From Lachnospiraceae bacterium JC7 (GTDB lineage: Bacteria; Bacillota; Clostridia; Lachnospirales; Lachnospiraceae): a stretch of 52,525 nucleotides of DNA. A program made the translations under genes and the position numbers. Of this stretch, positions 1 to 7,705 are shown piece by piece. Where the stretch lies: positions 1 to 52,525 of the forward strand of contig ALYD01000019.1 in assembly GCA_000513555.1 (NCBI GenBank), in the 5' to 3' direction. How positions within the stretch are numbered: the stretch's first letter is position 1; each line of letters begins with the position of its first letter. The notes below the pieces were generated by a model. That model was given only the letters and a program-made list of their open reading frames with translations. It did not search any database and was not told the origin of the DNA.

Positions 1-248
1 TACAGAGACATAACATCCGATTTGAGCTCCGCCTCACTGGTACTAAGAGACAGTACATACTGCGACATGGTCCTGCTGTTCACCGTCTGCTGCTGCATAC
101 GACCTATCAGCATCCTCATAACAAATATAAATGCTACGAGCATGATAATGTTTATGACTGTGATCTGAAAAATAATGGTACGGAAAAACAGCGGTTTTTT
201 TCGTACTCTCAGTTTTCTGCCACTGTTCTCAAGCTCTGCATTATCCAT
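1..248 (-). CDS. Chemoreceptor-like membrane protein, N-terminus only
   Basis: The gene starts at 248 and runs off the left edge, so only about 82 residues are visible. They comprise a short basic cytoplasmic tail (RKLRVRKK, about 11-18), one membrane segment (about 22-45, FFRTIIFQITVINIIMLVAF), and the start of an extracytoplasmic region. This layout fits a methyl-accepting chemotaxis protein or a sensor kinase; the SLSTSEAELKSDVMSL stretch resembles clostridial chemoreceptors, which is my weak reason for that choice. The start codon lies inside the last codons of the upstream sugar-binding protein gene (8-base overlap) and its ribosome site GGAGGAG is inside that gene too, so translation is coupled. 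Pairing with a solute-binding protein suggests binding-protein-mediated sensing. Without the rest of the protein the class is unproven. Confidence 0.5.
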   Translation of the reverse strand, partial: MDNAELENSGRKLRVRKKPLFFRTIIFQITVINIIMLVAFIFVMRMLIGRMQQQTVNSRTMSQYVLSLSTSEAELKSDVMSL

Positions 249-1611
249 TCTGCTCCTCCTTTCCACCCTGATAGTAATTCTTTATGGCTGAATCAACTTC
301 TGCTGTAAAACTCTCCGCACTCAGCTCTCCTGCCGCATAGCTGTGAAATACGGATCCGAGAGCATTGGCAGCAATTCCTTCCTTCATATCCATCCAGTGC
401 CAGTTGGATGTCTTTCCTTCTGCTATATAGTTTGATACCACATGGGCAAACGGATCTGCTGCCACATATTTACAGGAAGCGAAGGGACTTACAAAACCGG
501 CATCTTCAACCAGTATCTTCTGCCCTGCTTCCTTTGCGCACCATGCAAGAAATGCCTTCGAAGCTTCTGTATTACCTTCCTTGAGTACAGCCCACCATGA
601 CGGCGGATTCGTGAGAATGGTGTCTATTCCTTCATCAAATACATACGGCATCATTCCTACTTCAAAATTGCCTGCAGCATCATACTCCGACGCATCGGCT
701 CCTGTCATGACTGCTCCTATCCACGATCCCTGAGTCACAAACGCATACTTTCCGGATGCAAAATTTTTCACCTGATCGTCATAGGTTCCGTTCAACAGCA
801 GAGCCGGATCACTATACTCCTGAAGCATTCCTATAAACTCAGAGAACTTAAGCATTCTCTCACGATCCACAGTATGTTCGTTATTTATCATATCTATATA
901 GGTGGTATCCGTTCTGGCAAGTCCCGCATCTATATAGTTACCGAATATATGATTTCCCGTAGACCAGCTGAGATTTTTATCCTCCGCACAGTATCCCACA
1001 ACTGCAGTAAGCCCCAGCTGATCCTTTCTGGCATCCAGATTCTGAAGTGCCTTTCTAACGAGTTCCGGACTCGTTAGAGCAGTTGCGTCAATACCTGCTT
1101 TTGATAAAACATCCGCATTATATATGAGTCCTATGGCTTCTGTCGCATATGGAAAACCCAGTGTACCGTATACAGGATCTATATATTCTGCCTCTGTATC
1201 CTTGACCCATGCCTGATCACTCAAATCTTCAAGAAGACCTTCCCAGTTACCGAAGCTCGAAGATTCACAGACAAAAATGTCCGGCATCTTATCAGAAAGA
1301 TAGTATGCTTTTAGTGTTGCCTGTACATCAGCTCCGGACTTTGCAGACTCAACTTCCACAGTTATCCCCGTCTCTTCCTTGTATTTTTGAGCAAGTTTTT
1401 GTATCTGCTCCTCCACCTCTGCCTTTCCGTTAAAAAGCCTTATGACAGCAGTCTCTTCTTCCTTCTCCTCCTTCACAGAAGTCAGTTCTCCGATATTTAT
1501 ACCGAATATTTTTTCAGTTACCTTCTCCTTTAAACTGTCCGCCTTACTGCAGGAAGCAAGAAAAACAACTGTGGTCACCCCTATTCCCAGTGTGAAAATC
1601 TCTTTCTTCAT
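241..1611 (-). CDS. Extracellular solute-binding lipoprotein, carbohydrate ABC family
   Basis: A family 1 extracellular solute-binding protein, about 456 residues. It should be a lipid-anchored receptor that captures a sugar or oligosaccharide outside the membrane. The N-terminus is a lipoprotein signal: MKK, a hydrophobic stretch, then the lipobox LASC with the acylated Cys at residue 21. The body has features usual in the family, such as PDIFVCESS, YATEAIGLIYNADVL and FASGKYAFVTQGSWIG. Two ATGs two codons apart are possible: GAGGAG lies only one base before the ATG at 1617 but seven before the one at 1611, so 1611 is preferred. No permease or ATPase gene adjoins. The 3' end overlaps the next gene, a chemoreceptor-like protein, by 8 bases, which points to a sensing role or use of transporter parts encoded elsewhere. 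Confidence 0.85.
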   Translation of the reverse strand: MKKEIFTLGIGVTTVVFLASCSKADSLKEKVTEKIFGINIGELTSVKEEKEEETAVIRLFNGKAEVEEQIQKLAQKYKEETGITVEVESAKSGADVQATLKAYYLSDKMPDIFVCESSSFGNWEGLLEDLSDQAWVKDTEAEYIDPVYGTLGFPYATEAIGLIYNADVLSKAGIDATALTSPELVRKALQNLDARKDQLGLTAVVGYCAEDKNLSWSTGNHIFGNYIDAGLARTDTTYIDMINNEHTVDRERMLKFSEFIGMLQEYSDPALLLNGTYDDQVKNFASGKYAFVTQGSWIGAVMTGADASEYDAAGNFEVGMMPYVFDEGIDTILTNPPSWWAVLKEGNTEASKAFLAWCAKEAGQKILVEDAGFVSPFASCKYVAADPFAHVVSNYIAEGKTSNWHWMDMKEGIAANALGSVFHSYAAGELSAESFTAEVDSAIKNYYQGGKEEQNG

Positions 1612-1740
1612 ATCCATACTCCTCGAAACATTCCTGAGATGTCTGTTTTTTTTATTTTCTAAAGATAAATTTTTTAGGGTATCTATTATTACTTTCGGAA
1701 AAATCTTAATAATATATAAGGTTTTTGTTTTTAAGGCGCA

Positions 1741-1766
1741 AAAAAAGACACCCTGTAACAGGTGCC
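1741..1766 (-). terminator. Intrinsic terminator inside the leader of the solute-binding gene
   Basis: Read on the minus strand, an 8-bp stem with one bulged G (GGCACCTG / CAGGGTGTC, loop TTA) is followed by a run of seven T. No minus-strand gene lies upstream for it to end: the neighbour to the right, the AraC-type gene, is on the plus strand. The terminator is therefore either an attenuator in the leader of the lipoprotein gene that starts 130 bases downstream, or the end of a small RNA. Confidence 0.7.
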
Positions 1767-1854
1767 GTAAAATACAATTCGATATGAAATATTTCAGATT
1801 TTCCAGGATTGCGGGAGGCCCGATTTGAGTGAGGGGTAATCGGGTCTCAATCCT
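1741..1854 (-). promoter_or_regulatory. Candidate attenuator or riboswitch leader, class unknown
   Basis: Within the 453-base gap between the lipoprotein gene and the divergent AraC-type gene, the minus strand holds a two-part hairpin at 1805-1854. Its outer stem is AGGATTG/CAATCCT, its inner stem is CCCGATT/AATCGGG, and the inner loop is pyrimidine-rich (ACCCCTCACTCA). It is followed about 40 bases later by an intrinsic terminator. A folded element followed by a terminator ahead of the start codon is the layout of transcription-attenuating riboswitches. I do not recognise the consensus of a known class. The rest of the gap is very AT-rich; a candidate -10 (TATACT, 2028-2033) for the plus-strand gene is present without a good -35. 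Confidence 0.45.
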
Positions 1855-2070
1855 GATAGTATAGAGTATAGAATAGTTAGACTCTTTGAAGTCCTATATT
1901 ACAATAAGATAAATTAGCATTTGATTCTATATGTTTTTTGTTGTAAAACTATAAAAGCACTGAATTATTATTCCGTTAATATTATTTTTTAATTTTTTTG
2001 CTGATTTTTTGTTTTTAACTTACTTTTTATACTATTTCAGCTCAAATTATATTTTATAAAAGAGGTATTT

Positions 2071-2979
2071 ATGCCAATCATAGGATATTCCATCAACAGA
2101 ATCTTCGTTGATACCAAAAACAGAACATCTGATTATAAGATGATAGAACCACATGTTCACAACCATTATGAACTGTTCTACTTAAGTAAGGGCAGCTGTA
2201 CCTTCATCATGAAGGCCCACTCCTATAATCTTGTACCGGGCAGCGTCATCATCATCCCTCCCAATACGCCGCATCTGATACATTATACTTCGAGACAGCA
2301 GTCTGTTCGTACAAGCATTCTGTTCAGAGAGCTGGATATCAACTTCACGAACCTTACTTTTATCAGTGAGATGCTTAAGGATGGTAAACATAAGCTTATT
2401 CTTCAGATCCCTCCCATGTATCAGGTTCATGTTGAGCAGCTTATCCGTAATATGGAGGCCGAACAGAGATTTAATGACACTAAAGTAAGTCCCACTATGC
2501 TTTCTCTCTGCCTCATTCAGCTTATAGTTATCATAAACCGTTTTTCAACAGGCATAGACACTACCCTGATGGATGAGCTTCATACCACCAATCGTCAGGT
2601 TAATCTGGCTGCCACTTATATCAACAGAAATTACAATCAGCGTATTTCACTTTCAGATATCGCCGATGCCAGTGGTTTCAGCCCGAATTATCTTTCAAGA
2701 AAATTCAAAGAAGATACCGGAATAGGTGTACATGAGTATCTGACTTATGTCCGTCTCAACAAGGCGGCCATAGAGCTTGCTCATACAGATCACACTGTTA
2801 CAGAGGTGGCTCTTAACAACGGATTCAGTGATTCAAACTATTTTAAAGACGCTTTCCATAAGGCCTATGGTATGTCGCCAAGAGATTATCGCAAAAAAGA
2901 CAAAAATGCAGACATGGATGACACCATAGACACAAAAGACGCACCTCTCGCATCCATACCAAGTGATACCGACATATGA
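2071..2979 (+). CDS. AraC-family transcriptional regulator with cupin sensor domain
   Basis: A 302-residue regulator. Residues about 20-100 form an AraC-type cupin sensor domain (HVHNHYELFYLSKGSCTF, LVPGSVIIIPPNTPHLI), which in this family usually binds a sugar. Residues about 185-285 carry the double helix-turn-helix: the first is around ISLSDIADASGFSPNYLSRKFKE, the second around TVTEVALNNGFSDSNYFKDAF, ending in the family signature GMSPRDYRKK. The length is normal for the family. AGAGGT sits six bases before the ATG. The gene is divergent from the sugar-binding lipoprotein gene and shares its regulatory gap, so it is a natural candidate regulator of that gene; this is inferred from position only. 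The last 25 residues are an acidic tail with no recognisable fold. Confidence 0.92.
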   Translation: MPIIGYSINRIFVDTKNRTSDYKMIEPHVHNHYELFYLSKGSCTFIMKAHSYNLVPGSVIIIPPNTPHLIHYTSRQQSVRTSILFRELDINFTNLTFISEMLKDGKHKLILQIPPMYQVHVEQLIRNMEAEQRFNDTKVSPTMLSLCLIQLIVIINRFSTGIDTTLMDELHTTNRQVNLAATYINRNYNQRISLSDIADASGFSPNYLSRKFKEDTGIGVHEYLTYVRLNKAAIELAHTDHTVTEVALNNGFSDSNYFKDAFHKAYGMSPRDYRKKDKNADMDDTIDTKDAPLASIPSDTDI

Positions 2980-2999
2980 TGGTTTTATATTACTAAAAA

Positions 3000-3029
3000 G
3001 GGCTTCCTGCGGATATCCGCAGGAAGCCC
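3000..3029. terminator. Perfect 30-base palindromic terminator
   Basis: A fully symmetric stem with arm GGGCTTCCTGCGGAT, 15 bases each side. It is flanked by AAAAA on the left, giving a T-run on the minus strand, and by TGAATTT on the right. It lies 20 bases after the stop of the AraC-type gene and about 220 bases after the minus-strand DUF624 gene. It is best on the minus strand and plausible on both. Confidence 0.85.
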
Positions 3030-3054
3030 TGAATTTACCCCATAAAAGGGAGGA

Positions 3055-3080
3055 GGGCAGGTGACCATTGGTCCCTGCCC
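3055..3080. other. GC-rich hairpin
   Basis: GGGCAGG pairs with CCTGCCC, continued after one bulged T by GACC/GGTC with a 3-base loop. There is no T-run on either side, so it is not a terminator on its own. On the minus strand it lies just upstream of the strong terminator at 3000-3029. It may be part of the 3' untranslated region of the DUF624 transcript or of a small RNA. Confidence 0.5.
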
Positions 3081-3110
3081 GAGTATTATGAAAAAAATCT
3101 TATTAACTAT

Positions 3111-3130
3111 TGATAACGTTTTTGTTATCA
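3111..3130. repeat. Inverted repeat TGATAAC-N6-GTTATCA, operator-like
   Basis: A perfect 7-bp inverted repeat in the gap between the convergent AraC-type and DUF624 genes. A minus-strand TTGACT lies at 3144-3149, about 16 bases from a weak -10 inside the repeat. A plus-strand TTGATA (3110-3115) and TATACT (3135-3140) flank it with a long 19-base spacer. It may be an operator over a promoter for a short minus-strand RNA, but nothing proves transcription. Confidence 0.3.
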
Positions 3131-3249
3131 TGCTTATACTATAAAAGTCAACGGTGAACAAACTATGTTTTCCTTTTGAACAAATTGTAAACAATTATGA
3201 ACGTCATATGAACGATGAACGCATGGGTTTTAAGTCATTTTATAACAGT

Positions 3250-4017
3250 TTACCTGACATCTTCTTCTCTTTTCAGATTGTCCAAAGCTATCTCCGTCTC
3301 CTGTGACGCTCCGTCCTTCAGTGTTCCGTCTATATTCACATCCTGAAGTATGGGTTTAAGATCATTGTGTCTTTCATCCTCCTTAGGCATGTACTTTTCG
3401 AAAATGTGCTCCAGCATCGTGGAATTAAGCCATGCCAGAAGCGGATAACCCATGAGCACGATAAATGCTGTGATCCATCCGGCATAAAAAAGACACACAT
3501 ATGCTATACCAACAACTATCACATCACTTACTATCATGCCGAGTGTAGATCCGAGATAGCGTATAGACATGAAGGCAGCATTGGTCAGAGTATTCTTTAT
3601 GGTATTGTCAAATCTGCTGAGCACAGGCCATACATACAGAAACTCAAATATCCAGAGAACCATGATGGCTATGGTCACCGCCTGACATATTATCCTCACC
3701 GCACCTGCATCGGCCATTACTTTTCCAAAGAAATTGAAATCAAACACCAGGACTCCGCCTATGAAAAGCATGGGGATCCAGATTATGGTCGCCTGCCTGA
3801 AATTCTGTCTGAAGGACTTAAAGAACATCTTTATGTTACCGTAGTCCTCATTTCTTACTATCTTGAGTGTACAGTAATACAGTGCTGTTGTGGATGCGCC
3901 TATGGTAAATACAGGTAAGGAGCACAGTATCCAGAGAACATTGAGGACTATCATGTCACCCAGTCTTCCAACAAAACGCCATATAGGATTGTCATAGTTA
4001 AAAAAGCCCTGAAGCAT
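3250..4017 (-). CDS. DUF624 (YesL-like) integral membrane protein
   Basis: A 255-residue membrane protein of the DUF624 family, which includes Bacillus YesL and is often found beside carbohydrate transport and degradation genes. The hallmark N-terminus is present: a short FxxYDNPIWRFVGRLGDMIVLNVLWILCSLP-like segment, then TIGASTTALYY. About five membrane segments can be seen (roughly 20-45, 78-100, 108-130, 150-175, 180-200), followed by a charged cytoplasmic tail from about 205. The biochemical function of the family is not established. GGGAG lies about eight bases before the ATG. A terminator sits only about 27 bases upstream, leaving almost no room for a private promoter, so expression may depend on read-through from the BCCT transporter gene. 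Confidence 0.85.
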   Translation of the reverse strand: MLQGFFNYDNPIWRFVGRLGDMIVLNVLWILCSLPVFTIGASTTALYYCTLKIVRNEDYGNIKMFFKSFRQNFRQATIIWIPMLFIGGVLVFDFNFFGKVMADAGAVRIICQAVTIAIMVLWIFEFLYVWPVLSRFDNTIKNTLTNAAFMSIRYLGSTLGMIVSDVIVVGIAYVCLFYAGWITAFIVLMGYPLLAWLNSTMLEHIFEKYMPKEDERHNDLKPILQDVNIDGTLKDGASQETEIALDNLKREEDVR

Positions 4018-4043
4018 ATATTTTTTCTCCCGTTTATAGTTTT

Positions 4044-4078
4044 AAAAAAGCTCATGCTGCCTTTAAAGCAGCATGAGC
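4044..4078 (-). terminator. Terminator after the BCCT transporter gene
   Basis: An 11-bp perfect stem (GCTCATGCTGC/GCAGCATGAGC, loop of 7) is followed on the minus strand by TTTTTT. It lies 17 bases after the stop of the BCCT gene and just before the ribosome site of the DUF624 gene, so it should cut down but perhaps not abolish co-transcription of the two. Confidence 0.85.
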
Positions 4079-4094
4079 ATTCTACCATAAATAA

Positions 4095-5753
4095 TTACCT
4101 ATCTCCATACATGTACTCCCAATTTTCGATGATTTCTTCTATTTTATCATCCGAGAGTTCGTCCTCATCTTTCACCATTACCGGCTTATGAGCCTGTATG
4201 ATCCTGACACTTTCTGTCTCCTCCTGACTTATCTCTTTGAGAAACATATCTGCATCCTTTACAAAGGCCGCGGTAATAAGCATTATCACAAGTCCTATGG
4301 GAAAGGCTGCAATTATACTCACCGACTGAATGTTGGACATGGAACTGTCAGAAAAAACAAGTGCCACCGGAAGCAGTATAAGAAGGACCGACCAGAAGGC
4401 CTTTATGGTATCCTTTGGTTCTTCATCCTCCCTGAGATCCTTATAGCTGTACTGGGCAGCTACAAGTGTTATAGAATCAAAGGAAGTGGCATAAAAAGCT
4501 ATCATGGCAATGATAAGAGCTGCCATTACCAGAGGTGCAAGCGGAAGCTGATTGATTATCTCAATTATTGTCACATAAAGGTCTCCCGTTCTTTCATAGA
4601 AAGACACAACATCGAACTTTCCTGACATGTGAAGTCCCAGACCATAGTTTCCGAGAACAATAAAGCTGACAAAGGTACTTCCCATTCCGAATACATATCC
4701 TCCAAGGATGGTCTGTCTTACTGTTCGTCCTCTTGAAATGCTTCCTATAAAGAACGGTGCCGCAACACACCATACCATCCAGTAGGCCCAGTAGAATATG
4801 GTCCAGTTCTGCGCAAATCCTGTGGATCTTGTGGGGTCCGTATAGGTGGAAAGACCTATGAAGTTCTGTGCAAGTCTTCCCATTGCCGATAATCCGCACT
4901 CAATTATGAATTTACACTGTCCTCCGAAGAAAAGCACGTAAAGGAGCAGACCATAGAAAAGATAGGTACAGACATTGGCAAGTATGGAAACCCCGATCAT
5001 ACCCTTCATTACGGAATAGGTATAGATTATACAGGTAGTCACAAGTATGGCTATGGTTATGGTCCTGTCGGAAATATCAACCCCTATAAGAGATTTTATC
5101 GCCTGACTCAGGAGTGGAGTCGCAACGGAAAATGTTGTTGCAGTCCCTGCAAGAAGGGCGAATACAGCAAGAAGATCTATGAGTCTTCCGGGCAAAAGGT
5201 CCGTATACTTTCCAAGAAGCGGTCTGCAGGCCTCGGAATACTTCTGGCGCTTACGCTTTCTTACATGAAGCATAAATCCGAATGCCACCGCCAGCACCAG
5301 GTAGAATCCCCATGGTATGGGGCCCCAATGGAACAGAGTAAAGGTTGATGACCAGTCCATGAGGTCGCCAAGTTCAGCAGTATGGGGATCTTCCCAGTAC
5401 AGTATCCACTCACAGAGGGAATAGAACAGTATGTCTGCAGCAAGTCCGCAGGTGAACATCATGGATCCCCATGCGAAAAAGCTGTACTTTGGTTTTTCAT
5501 CCTGCTCCCCCAGAACAATATTTCCGTACTTTGAACAGGAAATGTAAATGGAGACGATGGCCGTTCCCAGTCCTATGAGAAGATAATATACTCCGAAGCT
5601 GTCTCCGAGAAAATCTCTTATGCTGTTAAGTACCACATTGGAATCATCCGGAAATACAAAAAACAGCACACACAAAAAAACTATAAGTAAAAACGGAACG
5701 AGTGTTATCATCCAGTCGATTCTGTCTTCGTTTCCAAAGGATTTCTTGTTCAT
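4095..5753 (-). CDS. BCCT-family transporter (betaine/choline/carnitine type)
   Basis: A 552-residue polytopic membrane protein of the betaine-choline-carnitine transporter family, with about 12 membrane segments. Family landmarks include the FHWGPIPWGFY segment, and the signature region WTIFYWAYWMVWCVAAPFFIGSISRGRTVR near residue 315, which holds the conserved tryptophan-rich motif and the ISRGRT loop. The C-terminal tail of about 60 residues is acidic and cytoplasmic. Such carriers take up trimethylammonium compounds for osmoprotection or as substrates; the exact substrate cannot be read from the sequence. AAGGAG lies eight bases before the start. A consensus promoter is found 30-60 bases upstream and a terminator follows, so this is largely a single-gene unit. 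Confidence 0.93.
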   Translation of the reverse strand: MNKKSFGNEDRIDWMITLVPFLLIVFLCVLFFVFPDDSNVVLNSIRDFLGDSFGVYYLLIGLGTAIVSIYISCSKYGNIVLGEQDEKPKYSFFAWGSMMFTCGLAADILFYSLCEWILYWEDPHTAELGDLMDWSSTFTLFHWGPIPWGFYLVLAVAFGFMLHVRKRKRQKYSEACRPLLGKYTDLLPGRLIDLLAVFALLAGTATTFSVATPLLSQAIKSLIGVDISDRTITIAILVTTCIIYTYSVMKGMIGVSILANVCTYLFYGLLLYVLFFGGQCKFIIECGLSAMGRLAQNFIGLSTYTDPTRSTGFAQNWTIFYWAYWMVWCVAAPFFIGSISRGRTVRQTILGGYVFGMGSTFVSFIVLGNYGLGLHMSGKFDVVSFYERTGDLYVTIIEIINQLPLAPLVMAALIIAMIAFYATSFDSITLVAAQYSYKDLREDEEPKDTIKAFWSVLLILLPVALVFSDSSMSNIQSVSIIAAFPIGLVIMLITAAFVKDADMFLKEISQEETESVRIIQAHKPVMVKDEDELSDDKIEEIIENWEYMYGDR

Positions 5754-5781
5754 ATTTTCTTTCTCCTTTTAAATTTTGAAC

Positions 5782-5810
5782 ATGATAACATTGAGTTCAT
5801 TTTATGTCAA
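5782..5810 (-). promoter_or_regulatory. Sigma-A promoter of the BCCT transporter gene
   Basis: On the minus strand TTGACA (5805-5810) and TATCAT (5782-5787) are separated by 17 bases. The start of transcription should fall near 5775, about 20 bases before the start codon. Confidence 0.8.
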
Positions 5811-5917
5811 GCAAGTTTCTTCTTATGATTTATTTTTTTTTCTTAACCTATGATAGAATTGAGATTGATTTTTAAATCACTTCAATATATTGATATCTTC
5901 TCGGAGGACTGCATATC

Positions 5918-6574
5918 ATGCTTCTGCGCAATGATGAAAACGAAAATATAGATTACGAAGAGAACTGGCCTTTACATTACTATGAGATCAAAGATATAGA
6001 TAAAAGAGAAAGGATCCTTAAAAAAGTAATATCCGGCCTACAGTCAGAGATAAACTCCTCAGGAGTTCAAAGCCCGGATGAAGCCCTGTCTCAAAACGAA
6101 AGACGGTTAGAGGTTCTTCTGAAACGTTATCCCGAGAAAAAAGTAAATGACCTGCGAATGGATAATTTCATTGCCGCATGGATGAACATGCTTATCACAG
6201 GTCGTTTGGGAATCAATTTCTTGAATAAGGGGCGTATAAAAAAAGAGGTGACCGGATATTTAAAAGATCTCTGTATCCTTGATTTCCCGCAGGATGAAAT
6301 CCTTATGGATGAATGGGAGGATTTTGCAAAGTTCTGGATAAAGAGCTGTGTGGAGGACAAGACTTATGATTCCACCATCTTTGGTCTCATAAGACTGAGC
6401 GACAAAAATCTTGCCTCAAAAATCGCCGGGGATATACTGGATATTAGTTATTTCATCCCTTTGAAATTCGGATATGAGGATGACTGTAAAGCTTTCAGAG
6501 CTGTACTTAAAAAGACATATATCAGTATGATAGATAACGGTGAGAAATACTGGAATGAAATGGAGCCTTCATAG
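5918..6574 (+). CDS. Hypothetical cytoplasmic protein (possibly DUF6553)
   Basis: A 218-residue soluble protein with no signal peptide or membrane segment. It is rich in charged helices. The central part (RYPEKKVNDLRMDNF, then AWMNMLITGR, about residues 70-95) reminds me of a family of uncharacterised Lachnospiraceae proteins filed as DUF6553, but I hold this loosely. No catalytic motif is visible and I assign no function. GGAGG stands nine bases before the ATG. The gene is a single plus-strand unit between two minus-strand units and ends at a bidirectional terminator. A promoter upstream of 5918 would lie back to back with that of the BCCT gene. Confidence 0.75.
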   Translation: MLLRNDENENIDYEENWPLHYYEIKDIDKRERILKKVISGLQSEINSSGVQSPDEALSQNERRLEVLLKRYPEKKVNDLRMDNFIAAWMNMLITGRLGINFLNKGRIKKEVTGYLKDLCILDFPQDEILMDEWEDFAKFWIKSCVEDKTYDSTIFGLIRLSDKNLASKIAGDILDISYFIPLKFGYEDDCKAFRAVLKKTYISMIDNGEKYWNEMEPS

Positions 6575-6610
6575 ATATTTCAGTTTCCCCTCCTCCATTT
6601 TCTCAAATCT

Positions 6611-6648
6611 AAAAACAGCCAGTCAGGCAATCTGACCGGCTGTTTTTT
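6611..6648. terminator. Bidirectional terminator
   Basis: A stem CAGCC-A-GTCAG / CTGAC-C-GGCTG with loop GCAAT is flanked by AAAAA on the left and TTTTTT on the right. It separates the convergent hypothetical gene (5918-6574) and the sugar-binding lipoprotein gene that ends at 6663. Confidence 0.92.
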
Positions 6649-6662
6649 CTGTGAAAAACTTC

Positions 6663-7691
6663 TCATCTGAACTTATCTACATTTTCCTGTGTTATCTTCT
6701 GATATGGAAGTCTTATATACTTATCACCCTGTAGTTCGAGTCCCGAAAGACTCTCTCCACATGAAAGTCTGTAGGCCAGCTGGAAGATCGCCTCTGCCTG
6801 TCCCTTTGCATCATTATAAACTGTAGCCGCCATTGTTCCGTCTTTTACCGCGGAAAGTCCCGGGTCTGTACCGTCTATACCGATTATGTACGGCCAGCTG
6901 CCTCGATTCATTCCGGAAGCATTGTAGGCATCAATAGCTCCAAGTGCCATATCATCGTTATTTGCAAAAACAAACTCTATCTCCGGGCCGTAGTTTTTTA
7001 TCATTTTTTCCATCTGTGTCGCTGCCTGAGCCCTGTTCCAGTTGGCAATGGCATATCCGAGCTTATCAAGCTTTACCCCCAGCTCCAGCATCCTGTTTAC
7101 ACAGTTCTCTGAACGTACTATGGCATCCTGATGTCCTGCCTCTCCTTCCAGCATGACATACTGGATCTCACCGTCGCCGTTCTTATCTACATTTTTCTCT
7201 CTGATGACATCCACGGCCAGCTCTCCCTGCATGATACCTGATAAAAAAGCATCGGCCCCGACATAATAGAGCTTATCCCATCTGTGCATGTCCTCATCCA
7301 CAAGTTCCCTGTTGAAAAACACTATGGGAACATCCGCATTTCTTGCAGTATCTATGATATTGGAGGGAGCTGTACGATCAACCAGATTCACACATATAAC
7401 ATCACATCCATCCTTGATCATTTCCTCCACCTGATCATCCTGAGTTGCCTGACTCTGGGCAGAATTGTATGTCTCAAGAACTATTCCACGTCCCGTTTCG
7501 TTTCTTGCCTTCAGGACATCTTCATTAAGATCCTCAAGTATGGATGAAATGAATGTATCGTACTGGTCGTAGACTGTAACGCCTATCTTGATCTCTCCGT
7601 CGGTCTCCGGTTCCGAGATATCATTTACACCGCATCCGGAACTGGCCGTCATAATTCCCAAAATTAATAAAACAAGAAAACTCTTCCTCAT
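6663..7691 (-). CDS. MglB-like galactose/glucose-type binding lipoprotein in the sensor operon
   Basis: A 342-residue periplasmic-binding-protein-fold lipoprotein. The signal ends in SSGC (Cys 20), a slightly weak lipobox. The protein resembles galactose/glucose-binding MglB: the loop DKNGDGEIQYVMLEGEAGH matches the EF-hand-like calcium site and following strand known in MglB, and FANNDDMALGAIDAYNASG matches the ligand-facing ANNDxMA motif. It is the last gene of a five-gene minus-strand operon encoding a YesN/YesM-type two-component pair and a second, membrane-anchored binding protein; the gap to that gene is 14 bases. It may hand ligand to the sensor or to the adjacent Mgl transporter. It is a clear paralogue of the product at 15571-16683 but has a short linker after the acylated Cys. 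Confidence 0.88.
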   Translation of the reverse strand: MRKSFLVLLILGIMTASSGCGVNDISEPETDGEIKIGVTVYDQYDTFISSILEDLNEDVLKARNETGRGIVLETYNSAQSQATQDDQVEEMIKDGCDVICVNLVDRTAPSNIIDTARNADVPIVFFNRELVDEDMHRWDKLYYVGADAFLSGIMQGELAVDVIREKNVDKNGDGEIQYVMLEGEAGHQDAIVRSENCVNRMLELGVKLDKLGYAIANWNRAQAATQMEKMIKNYGPEIEFVFANNDDMALGAIDAYNASGMNRGSWPYIIGIDGTDPGLSAVKDGTMAATVYNDAKGQAEAIFQLAYRLSCGESLSGLELQGDKYIRLPYQKITQENVDKFR

Positions 7692-7705
7692 ACCATCTCA
7701 CCATC

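Noticed and set aside
1442..1828. Plus-strand open frame of 128 codons over the start of the lipoprotein gene and its leader
   Set aside because: It is antisense to a clear gene, has no ribosome site, and its composition is the shadow of the lipoprotein signal and an AT-rich leader.
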